DNA of 64,000 bases from NCBI RefSeq assembly GCF_034190915.1, contig NW_026947502.1, positions 40,826,785 through 40,890,784 on the forward strand. The letters are read 5' to 3'. The position numbers and the translations under genes are program-made. How positions within the stretch are numbered: the stretch's first letter is position 1; each line of letters begins with the position of its first letter. The notes under the pieces are model-generated. The model saw only the letters and a list, made by a program, of their open reading frames with translations. It ran no database searches and had not been told where the DNA came from. Positions 1 through 12,500 of this stretch are shown here, in pieces. The DNA is from Cavia porcellus (taxonomy: Eukaryota > Chordata > Mammalia > Rodentia > Caviidae).

Positions 1-439
1 CAGAGATAACAACTTACATTGCTTTTTGTTTGTCCCTCTATTTGCAAAACTAAACAAATACATTTATATAATTTTATTTTGCCTGCTTTGTTGCACAGAG
101 AATGGTACCCATATGTAATGTTTCAAAGTTTAATTCTCAATTATTAATATATACTGGCATTTTCTCCATATTAACACTTAGAGATTTTAAGTCATTATTT
201 TTGTGATTACTGTAAAATTTCATACTTCATAATGGAGCTATGTACCCAACACTTTCCTGATAGTTTGGTTATATTTATTCTTTGTTATTATAAATAATAG
301 TGATTTGATGACTATATGTGTATATTTTATTTGTATAGAGGAATGTCTCCAGGATAGATTTCTAATAGTGGAATTATTGAATCAGAAGTGATATACTCAT
401 TTAAATCCAATGACAGGCCCATTTTTGCTTTATTTTTAG

Positions 440-525
440 TTGGTCATTGATGCGATTGGCGATGGTACAATTGGTGCTCAACAATTTGAAAATCTTCTAT
501 CCCTTTGCAGGTCACGATCTTACAG
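440..525 (+). CDS. DMXL1: DMXL1 exon a (86 nt)
   Basis: Acceptor TTTTTAG before 440 and donor GTAATA at 526. Read with one leading base it gives [17 protein letters not shown], then [11 protein letters not shown] and one base of the next codon. The other frame starting LVIDAIGDG is also open but does not join the next exon, so it is rejected. Confidence 0.92.
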
Positions 526-3500
526 GTAATAAATACCTTAATATGTATGAATAGTATGACTGCTTTGGTTTTTATTCAGTATATTTCTTTGACTAGTTAA
601 GGAAAGGGGCAGGGATTTAGCTCAGCGACATAAGCACCTGCCTGGCAGGCAGGAGGTTGTGAGTTCGATACCTGGTACCAAAAAAAAAAAGTATGGTCTG
701 AATAGTTAAGGAAAAGCTTAAAAACTTCCTATTGTAATAGATTTCATACAACTAGAACTATCTTAAATTGTGCCTATCATTCTATTAGATATTGGAGGAA
801 AGCAACCTTTTTTTCAGCCTGCTAAATTTCTATGCCACATGTCTTCTGTTAAAATGTGCTAATAACTTATCTCAGGCTTTCTTATAATTAAATGTAGTGT
901 TTCATTGCAGAAGCAAATGGGGGTCCAATATATTTTCCCCTTTCAGAGCTTCCAGTTAGTTCACCTCTCTGTCATGCGGTTCTAAAAACTCTTCAGTGTT
1001 GGGAACAAGTTCTTCTTCGGCGACTTGAAATCCATGGTGGTCCCCCTGAAAACTATATTTCTGGACATACCTCTGAAAAGAGTTTGTCTGCAGGTCCTGC
1101 AATTCTCCGCCACAAAGCTTTATTGGAGCCTACAAACACTCCTTTCAGGTAGGTTTTTGTTCTTAAGTACGAATTTTACTAAATCACAATGTTGTCAGGT
1201 AGCATTTAGAGGAAAACCTCTTAAGACTTCTATTTAATTTTCTGCTTCAGGACTACATGTGGGTCTTTGTGTCATGGCTGCTGTTGTACAGAGGTTAGCA
1301 AAACTTTTTTTGCGGAGGTCCAAAGAGTAAATATTGTAAGGTTTTAAGGATGTTCCTTTTACAGCCACTGAACTCTACCATTGTAGAATGAAAGCAGCCA
1401 TAGATAGTGAGACAGCAAATAAACATAGAGGCTTGGCTGTGGCCCATTAAGCTTTATCTTTTAAAATATGAGGCAGGCTAGATTTGGCCTATGCTCTATA
1501 ATTTATTGATAGCTGCTTTAGAGCAGTGTTGTTCAAAGTAGCCACCTATATCTATTTTATTGCCCATAAAAAAAATTTTGGACGGAAAGGTAAATCAGTG
1601 CTGTGCTTGCTTCATCTAGAAAGTCTTGTGCAAAAAAAATGTTTACTGAATTAAACAGTTTGCTTAATGGTTTAGTATATGGTTTTAGAATAACCTTGTA
1701 GAAGCTCTTGATGCATTGCTTATCAATAGCAAAATAGAAAACACTGCGTAGCTCTACTTCTAGTTGTCCTCTAGAAAATATACTTATTTTTGTTAGATCT
1801 TGTGTCCCTAGATTAGAAATCAGCCAACTATGATAACCAGCTCTCCTTCCAAATCTAGCCCACTTGCTGCTTTTATAATTATGTAATTATTGGATCACAG
1901 CCATACCCATCATTTGCATATTACAGGATGACTATCCTTCATCTGAGCTGCTGGGGGACCAGAATGTTTGTTTTCAGAATTTCACTGATTTTATAATATT
2001 TGCATACTTTACTAGTTGACTCTTCCTGTACTAGTTGGTATATTCTGAATCCAAAACTTTTTTAGCATCGTATTGGCACTTAAGAAGTTTCATATTTAGG
2101 AACATGTTTTGGATTGTGGGACCATTCAAATTAGGGATGCTCTACTTAGACATGTGACTGCTTTCCGGTACTTTGACTCAGTTGAACTTTGTGATACAAA
2201 CCATGTGTTCCACAGAGCCTAAAGTGTTTATTATATGATCTTTAACAAAATGCTTGCTGGCCGCTTTCCTAGATCACTAGATGTGATTCTGGTTAATTTA
2301 TTTTAATAAACATTCATAATAGCACCAAGGAATTGTAGTCAAGTTAGCATATCCAAAGTACATAATTAAATTTACTGTCTTTGTAGATCCAGACATCATC
2401 TGGCACTGTCAGTGAAGAGGCTTTGGCAGTATTTGGTGAAACAGGAAGAAATTCAGGAAACCTTTATCAGAAATATATTCACAAAGAAACGATGTCTAAA
2501 TGAGGTTTGTATATACTAAGACCTCTATTCTACTGAAACACTTTTGTCTTGCAGCCATTTGAGATGTGTTTTATAGATTTTTTAAAATTCATTTTTATAT
2601 CATAAACATATGCAGTTAATGCCAGAACAAGTAATTCAGAAGGAAGAGTAACAAGGTTTTCATAAAACAATTTAAAGTGATTAATCTAGAGATAATTGGG
2701 ACTGTTTTCTCAAATACTGTTTAAGATTCTATATCTTGCTTTCTGTGTTTTGTTTAAAGACAGTGGAAATTTCATGTGATTTTCATGTGTTAAGTCTGTC
2801 TGAAACGGTTTGAATACTGAAAACATTTTAAATGTGTTTTCTTCTTATTCTACAGGTTATTCATAGTTGCATTTTACAAACAAATTAATTTATGATTCTA
2901 TTATTAATTGATTATACTGTGGTGTTATCACCAAAATGGTTTATTTGTTTGGGTTTTTTTTGTTTGTTTGTTTTTTTGTTCTTTTGGTTATTTAATTCAG
3001 TGCCACTAAAAAAGTACAAGTTTGTTAGTATGGAAAAACTTATATCTGAATGTAAATGAACATTTTGGCTCCTTCATTAAGAAAGTTTTGCAACTAAAAA
3101 ATACTAAGTGAATAAACAGGGATGTAGTTATATAGTTGATTTTTTTTTATCTCCCCTGAACCAGTAACAAGTTTAAAGCTGTAAGCTGATCTATGGACCA
3201 CATTTTGAGCAGCACTAAACTAGAATGAAAAAAAGAATTAAGATATGTTACGTACATGTTCCAACTCCCCACTATGAGTGTGATCACTGTATGCTACAAA
3301 CACGTAGTAATAAAAAACAACGTAGGAGGGGGAGAAATAGAAACAATAGTGTGTCCTATTGTTTATCATTCCCTTGATTTTATAAATATATTTAAATTGA
3401 CCACACTAGGAAACAGTATGTAATATTATTGTAGACTTGAAGATTTTTTGACATGAGTACCTGGTGTTTCACTGAAATCTTAGCAAATGTGAAAGTTTCA

Positions 3501-6500
3501 TTTGTTAACCTTATGTAAAGTATATCTTGTTTGTGTGTGACTTACCATGAGAACATTTCTGGAAAACTTTTGGATAGATAGAATTAGGAATAAATGTGCT
3601 AAAGAAGACTATGATTGATTAGGATATGTGTACTGGGAAGGTGATGTTAAATATATCTTTGCCTAAACTAATTGTCAAGAGTTGACAGCATTCTGGTGTA
3701 GTATATAAAGCATTGCTGCATTGTTTTATATAAAAGCATATATTTACTTGGCTTGTTACTTTGTTTTCTCTAGTGTACTTTTAATATGAATACCCAAATT
3801 TTGATTATCTTATTGATTCACAAACTAAAATAGGGTTTGCATGAAGATTAAGGTTAAGGACTATGGTAGGGCAACCAAGACAGAATGCATAAAAAATAGT
3901 AGATAATTAATACACCTGCACATTTTACATTTCTTTGCTACTTTTATTGCAGTTGGTTTAATTCAAAGAATGAACCTAAGTGGTGAACTAACAACTTTGT
4001 AATCAATAAGCTTAAAATTTTCTCTAAATTTTACTTTTGTGTGCAAAATGATGTCATCCCAGTTTTGCAATTTTTAATCAGATTTATTTGCTCTTCTGTT
4101 CACTTTGAAGTTATAAGACATTTTTTGTTACTACTTTGCTGTTCTATTCTTCCTTATGGTTCTCCTTAGCCTTTTTGATAGGGAATATAAAAGAAAAATT
4201 TTATATAACAAATATAGGTTGGAGTTAAATAGAATCTTAACTTCATTGAGTTGGTATAATTTATAATCTTTCCTGGAAACTTGACTACTCACAAAATTAC
4301 TTTTTGCTTATTTGTATAAAATGATGGTTATATTTAAATCATCATGATTTTTCAGCTCGTAGGTGATAGGTGAGAGGGAGATGATGTGCAGTTTCAGACT
4401 GCTCCTCTATTCCTTTCTGTGTATGAAAATTAAACTTCACTATTTCTGACTTGTTTCTTTATCTGACTTTAAAGTCCTAGTATACTTTCAGCTCTCTTCC
4501 TGTCTAGCGTAGTTTAGTGGTGCATACATTTTAAAAATAGGATGTCGTCTTTACTTGTACTTATTTGAAAAGTAAGTACTTACACTCACGCCTGTAAGTG
4601 GACTGCCTGAGCCATCCTATCAAAAAAAAAAAAAAAAAAAAAAAAATGGAGCTTGGCAGCTGTGATCTTTGTTTGTCACCAGTTCCATTTTCTGTTTTAT
4701 TTCATTTTCTGAGAATTAAAAGTTTTGAATCAACTTTTTCTTTACCTGTTAATATCCTCCTTTTATAAGAAGGATATGTTTGCCTTTAGTCAACCTATTG
4801 ACTGTTTTTGGCTAAATCAGTAGGAGATTAAAAAGGAGGAACAGAAATTTCTCCATCAAGTTTTCCTGAAGTGTTGTATCTTAGAAATAAGGCACAGTAG
4901 TGTAGAAAAGAATACAGTTTTATCTTTCATTGATAGTAGTCTGCCATTAGTGGCTGTTTTTAAATATAAAGTACTTTAGACACAATCTTGCTTTAATGTC
5001 AACTTTTCAAATTAAGTAAAATTTGTATGTGGTAGAATAAAATTTATAGTAGTGGTTAATGTATTCTGTGCTATTGAGTTGTCCTGCACCCTAGCCATGC
5101 ACTCTCGTAATACTTCTTTTAAGGTATATGAATAAGAATAGTAATTCCGTTTCATAATCTTTTTTAGTCAATTTGGTTAAAATCCAGTTTTTAAAAATAT
5201 TCCCCAGTATTTTTCATGTTACATCTCATCTTTACTCTGTCGTGTGATTATTCTTTCTTGATGAAGTCATTAGGGGACAACCGTGAAGCCATCAAAAATT
5301 CTATGATGGAGGAGCCAAACATCAATAAGGTACAAAACATCATTCAACTGAAATGAGAAATTGCATTCTTAATCAGGAGAAGAAAATCTTTTTATTTTGA
5401 TTTTGACTAGGCTTTGTTTTTAACAGAATAAGAGTATTATTCCCTTAAGTTATCTTCTATTTTAAATATTGCAAACAAAAATCATTTCTTTTTTATAACA
5501 GAGAATGCAGTTTTAAAGGGAGTTGAATGTATCCAGCTTTGGCTACAGATTTTTGTGGGTAAAAAGTTCTTAATAAACATAATTAAAGTAGCAGTTATAG
5601 AAGTATAGTACATTGTTCCATTTCTGCAAGTATCATTATTGAAGTTAAAACTTCTTCATGATGTTAATGCCTAAAAAATAAAGCAAATACTTACAAAGTA
5701 TTCATTTTACTGTAGGAATAGCATGTAGTCCAAGACTCATACTTGAGAATCAGAGTACAAATTTGACAATTTGTACAATCATTCAATAACTCCTAGATGT
5801 TTTGTGATCATATATTCAAATATGACTTCATTGGTTGATGTGATTCATACTTCATATTTTGTAGGATTCAGTAATTTTAAGACAATCAGAATATTTTAGG
5901 GAAATATTTTCTCAAAAGATTTTTTTTAATCTACTAATGCTACCTCTAATTCTTTCATAGTGGAATCTTCTGGTAAAACAAAATAATTCTATGTAATTAA
6001 TAAAACAGACTGGTTTGATGTCAGATATATATTATAACTAAAAATTTGGCAAGATAAGTATATGTGGCTCATACTTTAAAACTTTCTGATGATTTTTGGG
6101 AGTTTGAATATTCAAATTTTTAATTGGTTAACACTTTTCTTTGGGTTAATAATAATTCTTCACATTTTTTTTAAATTTTGAAAGTAGTAAAGTACAACAG
6201 AACAAGACAGAATAAAGCCAACTGAGACAGTGTATTGAAATTGGTACAGAACTTCACAGCAGGTTACCGGGATAACAGTAATAGGTATCACAGTATATTT
6301 CATTATCTTTACAATAGTTGTTCTTTCAATCACGTATATCAGAATAAAATGAAATACAGAACTTTATAGAACTTATCAAAACAATATTGAATAGAGCAGT
6401 GCCATTAATCAGAATAAGGCAAAACAGTAATAAAAATATTTGCCTTCAAAGAGATGGTAGAAGGAAATCCCCCTTATTTGCTATGGTCAACCTCCCAGGA

Positions 6501-9500
6501 GATGCTCAGATTTCTGGTTCCCATTAGCTAACGGGGTGTGGGGGGTGGGGGTGGGGGTGGGAGTGGGATATTTGAGTCTAGGCCGTGCACCAGTAGGTTC
6601 ACTATTGCTTAGCAGGGAGACGAGCTGGTTGCTTGGTTTCCCAATGTCCTAAGTTCCAGCATGGTGTGGATCTCAGGAGACACTGGTGATTCTCACCCTG
6701 GAGGGGCCGTAGTTTGCCACACCATAGCCACTTACCAGGGAGGCAAGCTGCTTGCTTGGTTTCCCAGGGTCTTAAGTTCCAACATGGTGCGGATCTCAGG
6801 AGATACTGATGGTTCTCCCCTGGAAGGGCCGCAGTCTGCCACACTGCCGCCGCTTACCAGGGAGGCGAGCAGCTTGCTTGGTTTCCCAGGGTCCTAAGTT
6901 CCATAATGGCGTGGATCTCAGGAGACACTGGTGGTTCTCCCCCTGGAAGGGCCACAGTCTGCCACACCGCCACCACTTCAAGATACACATTTTGATGTAA
7001 ATTATATTTTAAAAATTTAGGAGGTAAAGCTTAAGAAACAGCTAATGTTTTGAATCATTAATTTTTATAACTAGGATTTCTAAAAAAAAAAAAAAAAAAA
7101 AAAACCTGTGTGTATTCTCTCTATATATAAAAGTTATTGGGAGCCTGGCCAAGAGTCCCAGTTGTCAGTCTTAAGAGTATAGCGAGAAAAATAAAAAGAG
7201 ACAAGTATAGGAATGCATCAATGGCTGGGAAGTGAATATCTCTGGATGAGTTCCTCAGTTAATAATTCTTAACTGCTGTCTGAACATTGTCAAAAGTTCT
7301 TATCCAAATATTTTTCTTCTGATGCAGTTCATAAAATATTAATAATCCTGATGTATTTAAAGCTAACTCTATCTTATATCAAAATGCAGTCATTCTGTTC
7401 AGTTAACATCAGAGCCATTATAAAAGCCAACATTTTCAAGCCTTCTGTTATACTTTTTTTAAAATTTTTTATTTGGTTTATTTGATCTTAAAAGACTGCA
7501 GGTTTACGGTGTGTAGCTTGATTAGTTTGGGCATATGTATACTTTTTCAAACCATCACACCCTCGGATAATGTATCTGTCATCCTCAAAGTTTAATCCCT
7601 ACCCACACCTCTGCCTTTTTCCTGCCTCAAGCAACAGCATTATTTGTATTTGCATTTTCTAGTATTTATATAAATGAACTTTGTGTTTTTTTGTTTTGAC
7701 TGTACTTTATATTGTTAGCTCTTAACATTTGATTCCAGCTTAGAGCTGTTTCAGAAGCCTGCTTTGAAAATTCATGCACAGGGTTCTTTGTGTAGACATA
7801 GGCTTTCTTTTCTCTTGTGTGAATGCTTAGAATTGGAACAGCTAGATCATACAGTAGGTGTATGTGTAACTTTTCAGGAAACTGTCCACATGTTTTCCAG
7901 TTCTTAGTTACTTCACATCCTTACTATCACTTAGGATAGTCAACTTTTTAATTTTAGTCATTCTCATAGGTATGTAGTAAGAATTCTTTTGTTTCCTTGG
8001 GTGAAGTATCTTTTCAAATCTTGGATCTGTTTTTTTTTTTTTAATTGGGTCGTTTGTTTTCTTTATGAAAGTTAACAGTTCATTGTTTTAGATAAAAAGT
8101 TTTTATTAGATATGTGCTTTGAGGGGGCTGGGGATTTAGCTCAGCAGCATAAGTGCCTGCCTTGCAAGCAGGCAGTCCTGAGTTCGATCCTTGGTACCGA
8201 TAAAAAGGAAAAAGACCAAAAAAAAAAAAAAAAAAAAAATAGATATGTGCTTTGCAAATGCATTCTGTGACTTGTCTTTTCATTCTTTTTACAGTGTCTT
8301 TTGCAGTTGTTAATTTTGATTAGTTCTATCAGTTTTTTCTTGTATACATTTTCTTTTTGGTTTTTAAATCTTTGCCTAATTTAATATTACAGACTTTCTC
8401 ATGTTTTATTCTCGGTGTTTAATAACTACATTTAGGTCTGTAATCCATTTTTGAATTAATTTTTGTAAAGTGTAACGTACAGATCTGTTTCTTTGTATGT
8501 ATACTTTCTTTTAAACTTTTTAAAAAAATTTATCACATTGACTAGAATTTCTAGTCCAGTATTGAATAGAAGCGATAAGAACAGATTCTTATTTCTAATG
8601 TTAGGAAGTAGCACTCATCTTTTATCATTAGGTATGATGTTATCTATAGGTTTGTTGTAGTTGCCTTTGTAAAATTGAGGAATTTTCTATGATACATATA
8701 TATGTGTGTGTTTGTGTGTATGTATATTTTACTATCTATTTACTAAACGTGTATGCGTATGCATATTTTACTAGAAAAAACAGACTTTCATCATTAAGTA
8801 TGATGTTATCTATAGATTTTCTATAGTTCTTTTTTTGCAGTTTTATCCTTAGCACGTGTGTGTGTGTGTGTATATACACTTTTTAACTATATTTACTATG
8901 TATGTATTTTATTAAAAGGTAAGAGAGAAGTTTTGGGACAAATCATACAAGATGGGCATAGGTTGTACCTAGAACTTCATTTGTCTTCCACTGCTCTGCT
9001 TCATCATTTGCTAATGAATCATATCATTTTAGAGCACTTAACAAAACTTGAATTGATAGAATTGTGCAGATCTGTAGTACTAGAGCTCACTTTAATAATT
9101 TTCAGAATATGTAAGCATGTTTTTCCCAACTGATCTACATTAGGTGATAAACTTTGAGTGTAAAGTATAGGTGCTGTCATTGAGTACTCTTCTGGAAAGA
9201 ATAATTCAAGTTTAAAGTTCCTTCTATCAGAGACAGAACCCTTCCGAATGTAGTTGCACATGCCTGTAATTCCAGCACTCGGGAGACTGAGGCAGGAGAA
9301 TTGCTGTGAGTTCGAGGACAACTTGAACTGCCTGCATACTGAAGCCCTGTCTTTTTTCAAAAAGACAAAAAACCCCAAAAACTAAAAAAATAGAATCCTG
9401 AGTTCCAACCAGTCTTACAAAGGCAATAAAGGACGTTGCTTACGTCTGACTCTGCTTTAATTCCTAGACCTGGTTCTGCCAGCAGATACTGAATTTTCTT

Positions 9501-12500
9501 TTTTTTTTTTTTTTTAATCTTAACAGGCAGCTCAGCTCTCTTGTCAAATCCCAGGGTCAGCCTTTATTGTTGTCTCCCTGTTGGGGGGTTGGTAATCAGG
9601 AGATAATAGATTTTGTTAGTTTTAGGGATGTATTTATTTATTTACTTACTTATTGTTACTTGTGAGATGGTAATATGTTTTTGTTAATCTGTTAATACAG
9701 TTAAATAAGTTGATGGGTTTTTTGAATGTTAAACCAATTTTGCACAAAGCCACATTTGGCTGTGGTGTGTTTTAAATCTTAAGGAATTTTTGTACCTATG
9801 TTCCTGAGGGATACTGAGGGTTATTTGGAGCTTTTTTGTTTTATTTTGTTCTTAGTTATTTATTTGGTTTTGCATTAGTATCGAAGTTATGACAGTCTCA
9901 CTTGGGATAAGTGGCAAAGGTCCAGCTTCTAAAGGGAGCTCTGTGGATCTCAAGTATTATTTAGATCAGTTTCTGCGTAGTCGGTCTCATTCTCAGTTTC
10001 TCTCTGCACATACACTCATGCACACATATGCGCACATACACAGAATAATTGTGGTAAAATAAAAATAACATAAAACGTATTATTTTAACCATTTAAAGTG
10101 TACAGTTCAGTACTTTTAAGTGTCTTTACATAGTTATGCATCCAGTAGCGCTTAGTTGTGCAGCCCATCCTTTGAAGAATCGTTTTTGTTTTTTTTTTAA
10201 CTGACACCCTACCCACTAAATAATAGTGCCTTATTTTCCTTCAGCCTTCCTAGGAAACCATCATTCAACCTTATATATTACAAATTGTGGTACCTGTTGG
10301 TGCCTCATATAATAGTGTAATGGTTGTGCTTTACATTAGATTGATTTACTTAGCATGCCCTCAGGGTTCATCCATATTTTATCATGTGTCAGAATTGCTT
10401 TCATTTTGAAGGTTCAGTAATGCTCCACTGTATGCATACCATGATTTGTTTATCTCTTACCTATCCGTGGCCATTTGGGTTATTTGCATCTTTTGATTAT
10501 TGTGAAAATTGCTGCTATGAACATGGGTATCTGTTCAAGTCAGCTTTCATTTCTTGAGAATATGCAATCAGAAATGAAATTGCTGAATCATTTGGTAATG
10601 GTATGTTTAGTTTTTGATCTGCATTATCTTTTGAAATTTCTTTCACCACCAGTATTTGAATTTTTTTTCTTTATGTATCTAGGTTAATGAAAGTGTGACT
10701 TTTTCCTCTATAGAACTTGACTAAAACTTTACATTTAGGAGTACTTTAAGACAATTCGATTGTGATTTTGTTTACTTTGATGTGTTTTATGACCTTTAAC
10801 AAAAATAAATTTTGTTTATAGAATATGCAAGCTCTGTTTTTCTTTTTAGCTGACCTTGTCCTTAATTCCTTCCTTCCCCAGTTCTGATTCCATGATGCAT
10901 CATTGTGACCAGTCCCTTATGAGCATCCTCAGTTTCCTGCTGTGCTCTATATTATATTTGCCTTGAAATTCACAAATCTGTTTAATCCAACTCTTTGTCC
11001 TATTTGGTGTCAATATCCAGGCAACTAAATGTAGATGAAGGAAAAATAAAAACCAAGGAGCTTGTCTCACTTAATAGTTATAAGTACGGATTCCAAGTTA
11101 ATTTAAAACTACCCAGCAATTATACCAAATTACTCTACATTAGCTTTGATTTTCCATTCTCTTCTGCATTCTCCACATTTTCCTTCTTTCCTCATATTTT
11201 CAGTGCATTTACCACTCCCAACAGTCCACCATATTTTACATAAAATTACCCAAACATAGATTTAGTGTAATATTTCCAGCATCAAATCTGACTTATGTTC
11301 TTTTGTTCTGCCTGCTCCAATGGTGGATAACTGTCACACTCCTGCCAAAGGGTGAAATCTTCACTTGTGCACTGATGCTGTCAGCTCTTTTCTACCTCTA
11401 GACATTGCTTCATCCTTATCCCAACTCTTCATAAATTTTTACCTTTCTCAGATTATTTTTATAGGCATGAGCAAATATATTTAAAATATGACCTTTTAAA
11501 TTATTTTTCTATGCCTCTATGGCAAAACTAATTTATAAAATTAACTTTAAAGTCACTCATGAAAATTTAAAGAGCAGTGTTCTGGGATACAGTGGCTCAC
11601 ATTTGTAGTCCTTAGGAGGCTGAAGTAAGAGCACTTGAAACCAGGAGTTGGAAACCACTCTTTCTAAGACAGGAAGAGGGAAAGAGGCGAAGAGAAAATA
11701 ATGTTGCAAACACCGTACACCAACCACCCAGCATAAGAAATACAGCATTATAAATTCAGTTGAATGTCTCTGTGACTTCCTCTTTGTTCACCAGAAATCA
11801 CAGTGCTTCTAATTTAGTTAAGTATTATCTCTTGCGTACACCCCAGAGATTGTCCTCATCGTGGTCACTGTTGACTTACGATACACTAAACTCAGCAGTG
11901 AGCTGTCCTCTTCTCTTTGAGTTTTTCAGCGTCATTTGATACTGCTGACCCCTGACATTTTCTTAAAATTTCTCTAACATCAAAGTCTTCTGTTTCATCT
12001 GTTAGCCAGCTGTTACTGACTTTCCCTGTCTTTATCCTTTCAATGAAAATGTTCAGTGCCTCAAACTCAGTTCTCTAACCTTTTCTTTTCACTGTCTTTA
12101 TTTCTTTGCATCTCATGGCTTCAATATCATCTGTATCATGATCACTCTCAAATATCTCCAGTCTCAACTTATTTCCTGACCTCTGTATATCTGCTCCCAA
12201 CCTAAACCTACTCTCTCCTGATCCATCTCAGTAAATAGTACTTTCACTCATCCACTTACAAAAAGTCCACTGAATTTTCAAACTTTTTAAAATTATTCAG
12301 TAGAAGATATATTTCCATTAATATGACTCAGTACCCCCATTTTGAACACACCTATTCCATGAGTCTTACTACTTTCTGACGTAGTACTGGAATTCTAATT
12401 TTAATTTGTGCTATTGTGTCTGCCTTGATACCCTAAATTGATTTAAAATGTCATTTTGACTTGGGGAAGAGTCAAAAGTCACATGGTGCCGTATACTCTA

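Noticed and set aside
440..525. Open frame [20 protein letters not shown] in exon a
   Set aside because: It does not join exon b in frame (a stop follows). The frame [10 protein letters not shown] joins cleanly and matches the family.
6602..7000. Several overlapping 60-80 codon frames on both strands
   Set aside because: They result from the 122-bp tandem repeat, whose GC content removes stops.
7081..7106. Poly-A run as the tail of a processed pseudogene
   Set aside because: No coding similarity or 3'UTR-like sequence precedes it; the GC-rich tandem repeat does.
9019..9378. 119-codon minus-strand open frame
   Set aside because: About half lies in a B1-like SINE and the rest has no domain or conserved pattern.
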